From Rhynchopus sp. YZ270_cl-10 (Eukaryota; Euglenozoa; Diplonemea; Diplonemida; Diplonemidae): a stretch of DNA of 64,000 nucleotides. The stretch covers positions 682,001 through 746,000 of the forward strand of contig OZ037833.1 of the NCBI GenBank assembly GCA_964035575.1. Reading direction: 5' to 3'. This document shows positions 48,594 through 60,884 of this stretch, one piece after another (within the stretch, counting starts at the first letter, position 1; every line of letters starts with the position of its first letter). A model generated the notes under the pieces. It was given only the letters and a program-made list of their open reading frames with translations, did not search any database and was not told where the DNA came from. A program made the position numbers and the translations under genes.

Positions 48594-49901
48594 TCACGCA
48601 AAGTACTCCACATTCGCCTGTTCCACCATTCCCTGGGAAAACGTATGGGCGAAACCCAGGTCCACGTTGCTGAACTTGTTGTTCCAAACATGCACAGCAG
48701 GGCTGGTCGCATCAAACACCCAGCCAGTCACGCCGAACCCCTTCACGTACTTGAGGTCGTTGTCCTCGAGGCGGAGTGGCGTCTTTGTGTCCCCTGTGCG
48801 GACGTAGATGGCGTGCTCCCCCACATGCGAGACTGTGTTGTGCGACACCACCTGTGCGTACGACGACTCTGGGGCAACAGGAAGTGCGTCAATCGGCCCT
48901 GTGGGGGTGCGGGCAGCGCTGTAGAGCGGTGTCTGGTGCATGATGATGCCGTTGCCGGGGCCGTCGTGCACAACGTTGTTTGCGACGTGCACACGCCCGT
49001 GGCCCACCTGGATGCCGTTGTCGTGGTCTGTCACACCAGCGGAGTTCACGAGGGCCGGGCCCGGGTGGTAGCCAAAGTGCTCAACCACGTTGTTGTGCAC
49101 ACTGCCCGAAATGACCCCCGCAAGCTGGATGCCGTCGGCACCTGTGTCGTAGAGGACGTTGTTGTAGATCTGCACGTTCTCAAGCAGGTGTGGGAAGAGC
49201 AGCTCGCCAGGGCAGGCGTAGTGCTCAATGCCGTTCACCGCGTAGTGGCCGATGTACATCCCCTCCCCGTCCACAATGTGCTCAATCAGGTTGTCGTGGA
49301 TCAGCAGGTTGCGCATCACAAACTTCGTCCGCAGCATCTCCCCACTGCACGTCGGGTCCGTCTTCGTCTTGATGCCGTGCTCCATAGCGTGCTGGATGTG
49401 CAGGTGGTCCACCTCCACATCGGAGCTCAACGCACGGATCGTCACTGCGCCGTTTGCAACAATGGCGTGCTTTGCAAATGTGACACCCCCACCCGTCACG
49501 CGGAAGTGCTGGGAGTCAAGCACGCTGATGGCTCCCCCTGTGTTGAGGGTCACAGTGCTGCCGTCAGCGTTCGTGCGTTCCTGTGTGTAAGCGCTGGCGA
49601 GCGAGACCACACCGCCACAGGCACGCAACGTCACAACCTTCTCCTCAGTGCCCTTCACACCCTCGACCATGATGCTGCTGCGGGCACCAGGTTCAAAGCA
49701 CAGCACATCCCCAGGCTGGATCAACGCCGTCCCAAACTTGTAGTAATACGGAAACGGGGCGCCGCCCGCAATCTTCGAGTACGCAGGGTTCACGACAAAG
49801 GTGCAGCCGCAGGAGGCAATCTGTTCGTCTGTGAGAACACTCGCTCCGGAGGTGGTCCCTGCCAAGGCAGCGACACAGGCAAGCAGCATGGGCACACGCA
49901 T
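48594..49901 (-). CDS. secreted right-handed parallel beta-helix protein, array copy 1
   Basis: A 435-residue protein with a signal peptide (MRVPMLLACVAALAGTTSGA) and no membrane segment near the C-terminus. A Cys-containing N-terminal region (ASCGCTFVVNPAYSKIAGGA) leads into repeated coils typical of PbH1/parallel beta-helix proteins: GAISVLDSQHFRVTGGGVTF, VEVDHLHIQHAMEHGIKT, LLENVQIYNNVLYDTGADGI and RVHVANNVVHDGPGNGIIMH. The family includes polysaccharide lyases, hydrolases and structural surface proteins. Histidine and asparagine ladders are visible, but no catalytic signature is certain. The ATG at 49899-49901 was chosen for the signal peptide; CACCACTCCACAG lies 33 bases upstream. It probably acts outside the cell with its array partner. 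Confidence 0.85.
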   Translation of the reverse strand: MRVPMLLACVAALAGTTSGASVLTDEQIASCGCTFVVNPAYSKIAGGAPFPYYYKFGTALIQPGDVLCFEPGARSSIMVEGVKGTEEKVVTLRACGGVVSLASAYTQERTNADGSTVTLNTGGAISVLDSQHFRVTGGGVTFAKHAIVANGAVTIRALSSDVEVDHLHIQHAMEHGIKTKTDPTCSGEMLRTKFVMRNLLIHDNLIEHIVDGEGMYIGHYAVNGIEHYACPGELLFPHLLENVQIYNNVLYDTGADGIQLAGVISGSVHNNVVEHFGYHPGPALVNSAGVTDHDNGIQVGHGRVHVANNVVHDGPGNGIIMHQTPLYSAARTPTGPIDALPVAPESSYAQVVSHNTVSHVGEHAIYVRTGDTKTPLRLEDNDLKYVKGFGVTGWVFDATSPAVHVWNNKFSNVDLGFAHTFSQGMVEQANVEYFA

Positions 49902-50766
49902 AGTGAAAGGTGTAACGAATAGAAGAGTATTCTGTGGAGTGGTGTAGTCTTTCTTCTCTTCCCCGCAACGGAGAGGTGCTGTCTGTGCCTCCCGACTCTT
50001 AGCCATAGCCGACGCAGCGCTTCTGTGTCATGAGGAAGACAGGGGCAGGAAGCTCGAACATAACTAAAAGAGGGGGGAAAGGGGGTCTTGTCTTTTTTTT
50101 ATTATTATTTGCAGTGTGCCGACCATGACCATCACCATCACAACGCCACCCAAAGTCCAGGGCGCTTTTATCCAATAGAAAAAAGAAAAAAGAAAACAGA
50201 AAAAAAGAAAGTGGAGTATGCGTTTTGTATCTGGACATTTAAAAAGGATCTGCTCCACCAATAAGACGGAGCAGCTCAACCACCGACTGGCAGTTTTCCA
50301 AATTTCAAAATGGGGCGACCAAGCTATGATTCTGGACATGTCGGGAAAATAGAGAAAACTTCAATAGATGAAATGTGCATTTCTTTCGTGCACACACATC
50401 CAAAGAATCGTGGCTAAGGGGGGCGGGGGCGGGGGGGGAACACCACTGACTGGTGGCTGCGCACAAATGGGGTTGGGGAGAAGGGTTTTAGTAAGCACCG
50501 GCACAACTGCCCAAAGTGAAGGGAGGTGTACGAACAATGCGGAATGCGGAATGGACCGAAGACCACTTTGTTTCATGCGCAAACACTTGAATGAGAACAG
50601 AAACGTGGGGAGAGCGAAGTCTCGCCTGCACGTACGTCTTTACGTTGTTAGCATTAGTAAAAATGTTTTTTTGGTTCTCTGGGGAAAAGAGGAAAAAGGG
50701 GAAATATGGGGAAATAGGGAAAGACCACCGACTGGCGGTTCACTTATCAGGGTTCATCATGGATCA

Positions 50767-51705
50767 CTACTTGTTCAGGCTCATGAGCTCGTCGTTGTTT
50801 CTCTTGCTCTTGGACATGTAGAGGACACCGCACACAACAGCAGCAACCACGACAAGACCACCCACGGCGATGGCAGCAATGACACCCGCACTGAGGGAGC
50901 TGCTGCCGCTGTCCGATGTAGCGGGCCCGGACCAGGAGAAGGAGGAACCCGGCTGGCCGCTGATGACGAGGATCTTGCCCTTCTCGCACTGCGAGGCGAA
51001 CGTGACTGTGCCTTGTGCTGCGGAGGCGGCTGTGTAGACTACGTTCGACGAGACGGCGTCCACTTCCCCTGCGGTGACCGTGAAGTGCACCGCCTCACTC
51101 GCACCGCAGTGCATCACACCCATGTAGAAGTCCATCAGCTTGCTCCCCACTGTGACAGAGCCGGTCGAGCCTGCGGACACCGGCTTGAGCGGCGCGGCAG
51201 CTTTGTCAATTGCATCCTCCGACAACTCAAGGCTGACGCCGGCAGGGCCAGACTTTGGCACGTAGCGTGTGAAGACACGCATGCTGTACGAAAACACTGG
51301 GGACGGGTCCGTCCATACCGGCGCACTCACCTGGAAGTACATGTCCGCACCAGGCGCGTACTCGGAGCCAACTGCAACAATGAGGACAGTGTCGTTCGTC
51401 GGGTCCACCGTCATCGGCTGCCCCACCGTATCATCCGTGTACAGCGTCAGGTTGAACGCAGGGATCTTATCCACTCCAGCGGGTGCGGTCAGGTTCAGCA
51501 CCACGTGCTGCAGGTACGTCGTCTGCGTGTCCGCAATGTCCCCCGACACCATCGACACCAGGTCGCCCACATCCAGCTGGATGCTCGGGTTCGAGGAGTT
51601 GATGTTAAAGCCAGTTGTCACCTCGGAGAGCACGTCTACCCCCGGGGGCAGTGGCGCTGTGCTGGCAGCAGACTGTGTTGCGAGTAGGGCCAAGAGAAAC
51701 GCCAT
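50767..51705 (-). CDS. type I membrane protein, array copy 2
   Basis: Translation identical to the copy at 46670-47608, displaced by 4097 bp. Confidence 0.82.
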   Translation of the reverse strand: MAFLLALLATQSAASTAPLPPGVDVLSEVTTGFNINSSNPSIQLDVGDLVSMVSGDIADTQTTYLQHVVLNLTAPAGVDKIPAFNLTLYTDDTVGQPMTVDPTNDTVLIVAVGSEYAPGADMYFQVSAPVWTDPSPVFSYSMRVFTRYVPKSGPAGVSLELSEDAIDKAAAPLKPVSAGSTGSVTVGSKLMDFYMGVMHCGASEAVHFTVTAGEVDAVSSNVVYTAASAAQGTVTFASQCEKGKILVISGQPGSSFSWSGPATSDSGSSSLSAGVIAAIAVGGLVVVAAVVCGVLYMSKSKRNNDELMSLNK

Positions 51706-52690
51706 TTTCTTTTGAAGGGTGTGCGGTGCTTCTGTTTGTGTTTGTGTTTGTGTTTGTGCTGCAAATACCTGTGGGTGTGGGTGTGGGTGTGGAAAGGGGG
51801 AAAGGGGAACTTTGCGCAAAGCGGTGTTCCTTTGGCTGCCTGCACACATGGTGGAGGGTAAAGAAACAGAGTAGCATCTGGAGTGGGTGAGTGCTGACAA
51901 CCACGCTACGCTGCCTTCTCGCACTAATGCGTACCAGCACAGAACGGACGAAGCCGCAAAACAGGCTGGTTAATAATAATGATTCGCTATGAAGCAACAG
52001 TGTGGAAGAGGCACAGACAAGAGAGTAGGTAGGGAGGTGGGGTGGGTGGGGTAGGGTGGGTGGTGTTCGTTTTTGTTTGTTCGTCGGCAAGAAGATGTCT
52101 TGTTACGGAAGAGACGACCATACCGGTATCCACGCCTTTGCATCCTTTGTTTTTCAAATCAATCCAGCATACACTGGACTGGGTCGGTTGTGCAAAAGAT
52201 TGGAAACACATAATAAAAGGTGGACATGTGAAAGACATGCGGACACAGGCATCGATCGGAGACAAAAGGTAAAGTAGAGCGTGTGCACGTGAAACAGCAC
52301 TACTGTCGCAGGTGACTGGTTCGCCACCGTTGACGAGTAACCATTTCAAAAAAGACCACACAAAGAAGGGTTGAGCGATGAGTGTAGGGTACCTTACTGG
52401 CGTGCACACACATCTTTGAAAGAAAAGACAAGAAGAAGTCTGTGAACAAAAGAAAGAAGTTGTTGTAAGTTATTGAAAAGAGAAAGTGCTGCTGCCCTCG
52501 CGGGCTTTTGTTGCAAGTATTTTTTTTTCCTCGCGGAAATGCATTTTTCCTCATGTTGTTGTTGACATGCAAACAGATATGCAAAACTCAAGTAAATGAG
52601 TTATGTGTGGACACCGCTCGCATACTAACACAGCACACACACACACGCACACATGCATACATACATACATACACACACAGTGCTCTGTGC

Positions 52691-53998
52691 TCACGCAAAG
52701 TACTCCACATTCGCCTGTTCCACCATTCCCTGGGAAAACGTATGGGCGAAACCCAGGTCCACGTTGCTGAACTTGTTGTTCCAAACATGCACAGCAGGGC
52801 TGGTCGCATCAAACACCCAGCCAGTCACGCCGAACCCCTTCACGTACTTGAGGTCGTTGTCCTCGAGGCGGAGTGGCGTCTTTGTGTCCCCTGTGCGGAC
52901 GTAGATGGCGTGCTCCCCCACATGCGAGACTGTGTTGTGCGACACCACCTGTGCGTACGACGACTCTGGGGCAACAGGAAGTGCGTCAATCGGCCCTGTG
53001 GGGGTGCGGGCAGCGCTGTAGAGCGGTGTCTGGTGCATGATGATGCCGTTGCCGGGGCCGTCGTGCACAACGTTGTTTGCGACGTGCACACGCCCGTGGC
53101 CCACCTGGATGCCGTTGTCGTGGTCTGTCACACCAGCGGAGTTCACGAGGGCCGGGCCCGGGTGGTAGCCAAAGTGCTCAACCACGTTGTTGTGCACACT
53201 GCCCGAAATGACCCCCGCAAGCTGGATGCCGTCGGCACCTGTGTCGTAGAGGACGTTGTTGTAGATCTGCACGTTCTCAAGCAGGTGTGGGAAGAGCAGC
53301 TCGCCAGGGCAGGCGTAGTGCTCAATGCCGTTCACCGCGTAGTGGCCGATGTACATCCCCTCCCCGTCCACAATGTGCTCAATCAGGTTGTCGTGGATCA
53401 GCAGGTTGCGCATCACAAACTTCGTCCGCAGCATCTCCCCACTGCACGTCGGGTCCGTCTTCGTCTTGATGCCGTGCTCCATAGCGTGCTGGATGTGCAG
53501 GTGGTCCACCTCCACATCGGAGCTCAACGCACGGATCGTCACTGCGCCGTTTGCAACAATGGCGTGCTTTGCAAATGTGACACCCCCACCCGTCACGCGG
53601 AAGTGCTGGGAGTCAAGCACGCTGATGGCTCCCCCTGTGTTGAGGGTCACAGTGCTGCCGTCAGCGTTCGTGCGTTCCTGTGTGTAAGCGCTGGCGAGCG
53701 AGACCACACCGCCACAGGCACGCAACGTCACAACCTTCTCCTCAGTGCCCTTCACACCCTCGACCATGATGCTGCTGCGGGCACCAGGTTCAAAGCACAG
53801 CACATCCCCAGGCTGGATCAACGCCGTCCCAAACTTGTAGTAATACGGAAACGGGGCGCCGCCCGCAATCTTCGAGTACGCAGGGTTCACGACAAAGGTG
53901 CAGCCGCAGGAGGCAATCTGTTCGTCTGTGAGAACACTCGCTCCGGAGGTGGTCCCTGCCAAGGCAGCGACACAGGCAAGCAGCATGGGCACACGCAT
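52691..53998 (-). CDS. beta-helix protein, array copy 2
   Basis: Translation identical to the copy at 48594-49901. Confidence 0.85.
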   Translation of the reverse strand: MRVPMLLACVAALAGTTSGASVLTDEQIASCGCTFVVNPAYSKIAGGAPFPYYYKFGTALIQPGDVLCFEPGARSSIMVEGVKGTEEKVVTLRACGGVVSLASAYTQERTNADGSTVTLNTGGAISVLDSQHFRVTGGGVTFAKHAIVANGAVTIRALSSDVEVDHLHIQHAMEHGIKTKTDPTCSGEMLRTKFVMRNLLIHDNLIEHIVDGEGMYIGHYAVNGIEHYACPGELLFPHLLENVQIYNNVLYDTGADGIQLAGVISGSVHNNVVEHFGYHPGPALVNSAGVTDHDNGIQVGHGRVHVANNVVHDGPGNGIIMHQTPLYSAARTPTGPIDALPVAPESSYAQVVSHNTVSHVGEHAIYVRTGDTKTPLRLEDNDLKYVKGFGVTGWVFDATSPAVHVWNNKFSNVDLGFAHTFSQGMVEQANVEYFA

Positions 53999-54863
53999 AG
54001 TGAAAGGTGTAACGAATAGAAGAGTATTCTGTGGAGTGGTGTAGTCTTTCTTCTCTTCCCCGCAACGGAGAGGTGCTGTCTGTGCCTCCCGACTCTTAGC
54101 CATAGCCGACGCAGCGCTTCTGTGTCATGAGGAAGACAGGGGCAGGAAGCTCGAACATAACTAAAAGAGGGGGGAAAGGGGGTCTTGTCTTTTTTTTATT
54201 ATTATTTGCAGTGTGCCGACCATGACCATCACCATCACAACGCCACCCAAAGTCCAGGGCGCTTTTATCCAATAGAAAAAAGAAAAAAGAAAACAGAAAA
54301 AAAGAAAGTGGAGTATGCGTTTTGTATCTGGACATTTAAAAAGGATCTGCTCCACCAATAAGACGGAGCAGCTCAACCACCGACTGGCAGTTTTCCAAAT
54401 TTCAAAATGGGGCGACCAAGCTATGATTCTGGACATGTCGGGAAAATAGAGAAAACTTCAATAGATGAAATGTGCATTTCTTTCGTGCACACACATCCAA
54501 AGAATCGTGGCTAAGGGGGGCGGGGGCGGGGGGGGAACACCACTGACTGGTGGCTGCGCACAAATGGGGTTGGGGAGAAGGGTTTTAGTAAGCACCGGCA
54601 CAACTGCCCAAAGTGAAGGGAGGTGTACGAACAATGCGGAATGCGGAATGGACCGAAGACCACTTTGTTTCATGCGCAAACACTTGAATGAGAACAGAAA
54701 CGTGGGGAGAGCGAAGTCTCGCCTGCACGTACGTCTTTACGTTGTTAGCATTAGTAAAAATGTTTTTTTGGTTCTCTGGGGAAAAGAGGAAAAAGGGGAA
54801 ATATGGGGAAATAGGGAAAGACCACCGACTGGCGGTTCACTTATCAGGGTTCATCATGGATCA

Positions 54864-55802
54864 CTACTTGTTCAGGCTCATGAGCTCGTCGTTGTTTCTC
54901 TTGCTCTTGGACATGTAGAGGACACCGCACACAACAGCAGCAACCACGACAAGACCACCCACGGCGATGGCAGCAATGACACCCGCACTGAGGGAGCTGC
55001 TGCCGCTGTCCGATGTAGCGGGCCCGGACCAGGAGAAGGAGGAACCCGGCTGGCCGCTGATGACGAGGATCTTGCCCTTCTCGCACTGCGAGGCGAACGT
55101 GACTGTGCCTTGTGCTGCGGAGGCGGCTGTGTAGACTACGTTCGACGAGACGGCGTCCACTTCCCCTGCGGTGACCGTGAAGTGCACCGCCTCACTCGCA
55201 CCGCAGTGCATCACACCCATGTAGAAGTCCATCAGCTTGCTCCCCACTGTGACAGAGCCGGTCGAGCCTGCGGACACCGGCTTGAGCGGCGCGGCAGCTT
55301 TGTCAATTGCATCCTCCGACAACTCAAGGCTGACGCCGGCAGGGCCAGACTTTGGCACGTAGCGTGTGAAGACACGCATGCTGTACGAAAACACTGGGGA
55401 CGGGTCCGTCCATACCGGCGCACTCACCTGGAAGTACATGTCCGCACCAGGCGCGTACTCGGAGCCAACTGCAACAATGAGGACAGTGTCGTTCGTCGGG
55501 TCCACCGTCATCGGCTGCCCCACCGTATCATCCGTGTACAGCGTCAGGTTGAACGCAGGGATCTTATCCACTCCAGCGGGTGCGGTCAGGTTCAGCACCA
55601 CGTGCTGCAGGTACGTCGTCTGCGTGTCCGCAATGTCCCCCGACACCATCGACACCAGGTCGCCCACATCCAGCTGGATGCTCGGGTTCGAGGAGTTGAT
55701 GTTAAAGCCAGTTGTCACCTCGGAGAGCACGTCTACCCCCGGGGGCAGTGGCGCTGTGCTGGCAGCAGACTGTGTTGCGAGTAGGGCCAAGAGAAACGCC
55801 AT
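54864..55802 (-). CDS. type I membrane protein, array copy 3
   Basis: Translation identical to array copy 1; intact signal peptide, membrane segment and stop. Confidence 0.82.
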   Translation of the reverse strand: MAFLLALLATQSAASTAPLPPGVDVLSEVTTGFNINSSNPSIQLDVGDLVSMVSGDIADTQTTYLQHVVLNLTAPAGVDKIPAFNLTLYTDDTVGQPMTVDPTNDTVLIVAVGSEYAPGADMYFQVSAPVWTDPSPVFSYSMRVFTRYVPKSGPAGVSLELSEDAIDKAAAPLKPVSAGSTGSVTVGSKLMDFYMGVMHCGASEAVHFTVTAGEVDAVSSNVVYTAASAAQGTVTFASQCEKGKILVISGQPGSSFSWSGPATSDSGSSSLSAGVIAAIAVGGLVVVAAVVCGVLYMSKSKRNNDELMSLNK

Positions 55803-56787
55803 TTTCTTTTGAAGGGTGTGCGGTGCTTCTGTTTGTGTTTGTGTTTGTGTTTGTGCTGCAAATACCTGTGGGTGTGGGTGTGGGTGTGGAAAGGGGGAAA
55901 GGGGAACTTTGCGCAAAGCGGTGTTCCTTTGGCTGCCTGCACACATGGTGGAGGGTAAAGAAACAGAGTAGCATCTGGAGTGGGTGAGTGCTGACAACCA
56001 CGCTACGCTGCCTTCTCGCACTAATGCGTACCAGCACAGAACGGACGAAGCCGCAAAACAGGCTGGTTAATAATAATGATTCGCTATGAAGCAACAGTGT
56101 GGAAGAGGCACAGACAAGAGAGTAGGTAGGGAGGTGGGGTGGGTGGGGTAGGGTGGGTGGTGTTCGTTTTTGTTTGTTCGTCGGCAAGAAGATGTCTTGT
56201 TACGGAAGAGACGACCATACCGGTATCCACGCCTTTGCATCCTTTGTTTTTCAAATCAATCCAGCATACACTGGACTGGGTCGGTTGTGCAAAAGATTGG
56301 AAACACATAATAAAAGGTGGACATGTGAAAGACATGCGGACACAGGCATCGATCGGAGACAAAAGGTAAAGTAGAGCGTGTGCACGTGAAACAGCACTAC
56401 TGTCGCAGGTGACTGGTTCGCCACCGTTGACGAGTAACCATTTCAAAAAAGACCACACAAAGAAGGGTTGAGCGATGAGTGTAGGGTACCTTACTGGCGT
56501 GCACACACATCTTTGAAAGAAAAGACAAGAAGAAGTCTGTGAACAAAAGAAAGAAGTTGTTGTAAGTTATTGAAAAGAGAAAGTGCTGCTGCCCTCGCGG
56601 GCTTTTGTTGCAAGTATTTTTTTTTCCTCGCGGAAATGCATTTTTCCTCATGTTGTTGTTGACATGCAAACAGATATGCAAAACTCAAGTAAATGAGTTA
56701 TGTGTGGACACCGCTCGCATACTAACACAGCACACACACACACGCACACATGCATACATACATACATACACACACAGTGCTCTGTGC

Positions 56788-58095
56788 TCACGCAAAGTAC
56801 TCCACATTCGCCTGTTCCACCATTCCCTGGGAAAACGTATGGGCGAAACCCAGGTCCACGTTGCTGAACTTGTTGTTCCAAACATGCACAGCAGGGCTGG
56901 TCGCATCAAACACCCAGCCAGTCACGCCGAACCCCTTCACGTACTTGAGGTCGTTGTCCTCGAGGCGGAGTGGCGTCTTTGTGTCCCCTGTGCGGACGTA
57001 GATGGCGTGCTCCCCCACATGCGAGACTGTGTTGTGCGACACCACCTGTGCGTACGACGACTCTGGGGCAACAGGAAGTGCGTCAATCGGCCCTGTGGGG
57101 GTGCGGGCAGCGCTGTAGAGCGGTGTCTGGTGCATGATGATGCCGTTGCCGGGGCCGTCGTGCACAACGTTGTTTGCGACGTGCACACGCCCGTGGCCCA
57201 CCTGGATGCCGTTGTCGTGGTCTGTCACACCAGCGGAGTTCACGAGGGCCGGGCCCGGGTGGTAGCCAAAGTGCTCAACCACGTTGTTGTGCACACTGCC
57301 CGAAATGACCCCCGCAAGCTGGATGCCGTCGGCACCTGTGTCGTAGAGGACGTTGTTGTAGATCTGCACGTTCTCAAGCAGGTGTGGGAAGAGCAGCTCG
57401 CCAGGGCAGGCGTAGTGCTCAATGCCGTTCACCGCGTAGTGGCCGATGTACATCCCCTCCCCGTCCACAATGTGCTCAATCAGGTTGTCGTGGATCAGCA
57501 GGTTGCGCATCACAAACTTCGTCCGCAGCATCTCCCCACTGCACGTCGGGTCCGTCTTCGTCTTGATGCCGTGCTCCATAGCGTGCTGGATGTGCAGGTG
57601 GTCCACCTCCACATCGGAGCTCAACGCACGGATCGTCACTGCGCCGTTTGCAACAATGGCGTGCTTTGCAAATGTGACACCCCCACCCGTCACGCGGAAG
57701 TGCTGGGAGTCAAGCACGCTGATGGCTCCCCCTGTGTTGAGGGTCACAGTGCTGCCGTCAGCGTTCGTGCGTTCCTGTGTGTAAGCGCTGGCGAGCGAGA
57801 CCACACCGCCACAGGCACGCAACGTCACAACCTTCTCCTCAGTGCCCTTCACACCCTCGACCATGATGCTGCTGCGGGCACCAGGTTCAAAGCACAGCAC
57901 ATCCCCAGGCTGGATCAACGCCGTCCCAAACTTGTAGTAATACGGAAACGGGGCGCCGCCCGCAATCTTCGAGTACGCAGGGTTCACGACAAAGGTGCAG
58001 CCGCAGGAGGCAATCTGTTCGTCTGTGAGAACACTCGCTCCGGAGGTGGTCCCTGCCAAGGCAGCGACACAGGCAAGCAGCATGGGCACACGCAT
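56788..58095 (-). CDS. beta-helix protein, array copy 3
   Basis: Translation identical to array copy 1. Confidence 0.85.
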   Translation of the reverse strand: MRVPMLLACVAALAGTTSGASVLTDEQIASCGCTFVVNPAYSKIAGGAPFPYYYKFGTALIQPGDVLCFEPGARSSIMVEGVKGTEEKVVTLRACGGVVSLASAYTQERTNADGSTVTLNTGGAISVLDSQHFRVTGGGVTFAKHAIVANGAVTIRALSSDVEVDHLHIQHAMEHGIKTKTDPTCSGEMLRTKFVMRNLLIHDNLIEHIVDGEGMYIGHYAVNGIEHYACPGELLFPHLLENVQIYNNVLYDTGADGIQLAGVISGSVHNNVVEHFGYHPGPALVNSAGVTDHDNGIQVGHGRVHVANNVVHDGPGNGIIMHQTPLYSAARTPTGPIDALPVAPESSYAQVVSHNTVSHVGEHAIYVRTGDTKTPLRLEDNDLKYVKGFGVTGWVFDATSPAVHVWNNKFSNVDLGFAHTFSQGMVEQANVEYFA

Positions 58096-58960
58096 AGTGA
58101 AAGGTGTAACGAATAGAAGAGTATTCTGTGGAGTGGTGTAGTCTTTCTTCTCTTCCCCGCAACGGAGAGGTGCTGTCTGTGCCTCCCGACTCTTAGCCAT
58201 AGCCGACGCAGCGCTTCTGTGTCATGAGGAAGACAGGGGCAGGAAGCTCGAACATAACTAAAAGAGGGGGGAAAGGGGGTCTTGTCTTTTTTTTATTATT
58301 ATTTGCAGTGTGCCGACCATGACCATCACCATCACAACGCCACCCAAAGTCCAGGGCGCTTTTATCCAATAGAAAAAAGAAAAAAGAAAACAGAAAAAAA
58401 GAAAGTGGAGTATGCGTTTTGTATCTGGACATTTAAAAAGGATCTGCTCCACCAATAAGACGGAGCAGCTCAACCACCGACTGGCAGTTTTCCAAATTTC
58501 AAAATGGGGCGACCAAGCTATGATTCTGGACATGTCGGGAAAATAGAGAAAACTTCAATAGATGAAATGTGCATTTCTTTCGTGCACACACATCCAAAGA
58601 ATCGTGGCTAAGGGGGGCGGGGGCGGGGGGGGAACACCACTGACTGGTGGCTGCGCACAAATGGGGTTGGGGAGAAGGGTTTTAGTAAGCACCGGCACAA
58701 CTGCCCAAAGTGAAGGGAGGTGTACGAACAATGCGGAATGCGGAATGGACCGAAGACCACTTTGTTTCATGCGCAAACACTTGAATGAGAACAGAAACGT
58801 GGGGAGAGCGAAGTCTCGCCTGCACGTACGTCTTTACGTTGTTAGCATTAGTAAAAATGTTTTTTTGGTTCTCTGGGGAAAAGAGGAAAAAGGGGAAATA
58901 TGGGGAAATAGGGAAAGACCACCGACTGGCGGTTCACTTATCAGGGTTCATCATGGATCA

Positions 58961-59899
58961 CTACTTGTTCAGGCTCATGAGCTCGTCGTTGTTTCTCTTG
59001 CTCTTGGACATGTAGAGGACACCGCACACAACAGCAGCAACCACGACAAGACCACCCACGGCGATGGCAGCAATGACACCCGCACTGAGGGAGCTGCTGC
59101 CGCTGTCCGATGTAGCGGGCCCGGACCAGGAGAAGGAGGAACCCGGCTGGCCGCTGATGACGAGGATCTTGCCCTTCTCGCACTGCGAGGCGAACGTGAC
59201 TGTGCCTTGTGCTGCGGAGGCGGCTGTGTAGACTACGTTCGACGAGACGGCGTCCACTTCCCCTGCGGTGACCGTGAAGTGCACCGCCTCACTCGCACCG
59301 CAGTGCATCACACCCATGTAGAAGTCCATCAGCTTGCTCCCCACTGTGACAGAGCCGGTCGAGCCTGCGGACACCGGCTTGAGCGGCGCGGCAGCTTTGT
59401 CAATTGCATCCTCCGACAACTCAAGGCTGACGCCGGCAGGGCCAGACTTTGGCACGTAGCGTGTGAAGACACGCATGCTGTACGAAAACACTGGGGACGG
59501 GTCCGTCCATACCGGCGCACTCACCTGGAAGTACATGTCCGCACCAGGCGCGTACTCGGAGCCAACTGCAACAATGAGGACAGTGTCGTTCGTCGGGTCC
59601 ACCGTCATCGGCTGCCCCACCGTATCATCCGTGTACAGCGTCAGGTTGAACGCAGGGATCTTATCCACTCCAGCGGGTGCGGTCAGGTTCAGCACCACGT
59701 GCTGCAGGTACGTCGTCTGCGTGTCCGCAATGTCCCCCGACACCATCGACACCAGGTCGCCCACATCCAGCTGGATGCTCGGGTTCGAGGAGTTGATGTT
59801 AAAGCCAGTTGTCACCTCGGAGAGCACGTCTACCCCCGGGGGCAGTGGCGCTGTGCTGGCAGCAGACTGTGTTGCGAGTAGGGCCAAGAGAAACGCCAT
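58961..59899 (-). CDS. type I membrane protein, array copy 4
   Basis: Translation identical to array copy 1. Confidence 0.82.
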   Translation of the reverse strand: MAFLLALLATQSAASTAPLPPGVDVLSEVTTGFNINSSNPSIQLDVGDLVSMVSGDIADTQTTYLQHVVLNLTAPAGVDKIPAFNLTLYTDDTVGQPMTVDPTNDTVLIVAVGSEYAPGADMYFQVSAPVWTDPSPVFSYSMRVFTRYVPKSGPAGVSLELSEDAIDKAAAPLKPVSAGSTGSVTVGSKLMDFYMGVMHCGASEAVHFTVTAGEVDAVSSNVVYTAASAAQGTVTFASQCEKGKILVISGQPGSSFSWSGPATSDSGSSSLSAGVIAAIAVGGLVVVAAVVCGVLYMSKSKRNNDELMSLNK

Positions 59900-60884
59900 T
59901 TTCTTTTGAAGGGTGTGCGGTGCTTCTGTTTGTGTTTGTGTTTGTGTTTGTGCTGCAAATACCTGTGGGTGTGGGTGTGGGTGTGGAAAGGGGGAAAGGG
60001 GAACTTTGCGCAAAGCGGTGTTCCTTTGGCTGCCTGCACACATGGTGGAGGGTAAAGAAACAGAGTAGCATCTGGAGTGGGTGAGTGCTGACAACCACGC
60101 TACGCTGCCTTCTCGCACTAATGCGTACCAGCACAGAACGGACGAAGCCGCAAAACAGGCTGGTTAATAATAATGATTCGCTATGAAGCAACAGTGTGGA
60201 AGAGGCACAGACAAGAGAGTAGGTAGGGAGGTGGGGTGGGTGGGGTAGGGTGGGTGGTGTTCGTTTTTGTTTGTTCGTCGGCAAGAAGATGTCTTGTTAC
60301 GGAAGAGACGACCATACCGGTATCCACGCCTTTGCATCCTTTGTTTTTCAAATCAATCCAGCATACACTGGACTGGGTCGGTTGTGCAAAAGATTGGAAA
60401 CACATAATAAAAGGTGGACATGTGAAAGACATGCGGACACAGGCATCGATCGGAGACAAAAGGTAAAGTAGAGCGTGTGCACGTGAAACAGCACTACTGT
60501 CGCAGGTGACTGGTTCGCCACCGTTGACGAGTAACCATTTCAAAAAAGACCACACAAAGAAGGGTTGAGCGATGAGTGTAGGGTACCTTACTGGCGTGCA
60601 CACACATCTTTGAAAGAAAAGACAAGAAGAAGTCTGTGAACAAAAGAAAGAAGTTGTTGTAAGTTATTGAAAAGAGAAAGTGCTGCTGCCCTCGCGGGCT
60701 TTTGTTGCAAGTATTTTTTTTTCCTCGCGGAAATGCATTTTTCCTCATGTTGTTGTTGACATGCAAACAGATATGCAAAACTCAAGTAAATGAGTTATGT
60801 GTGGACACCGCTCGCATACTAACACAGCACACACACACACGCACACATGCATACATACATACATACACACACAGTGCTCTGTGC

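Noticed and set aside
48411-49922. 503-codon plus frame opposite the beta-helix gene (repeated in each unit), and the 439-codon plus frame opposite the type I gene
   Set aside because: Val/His/Arg-heavy antisense shadows. The minus-strand frames have signal peptides, domain patterns and sensible composition.
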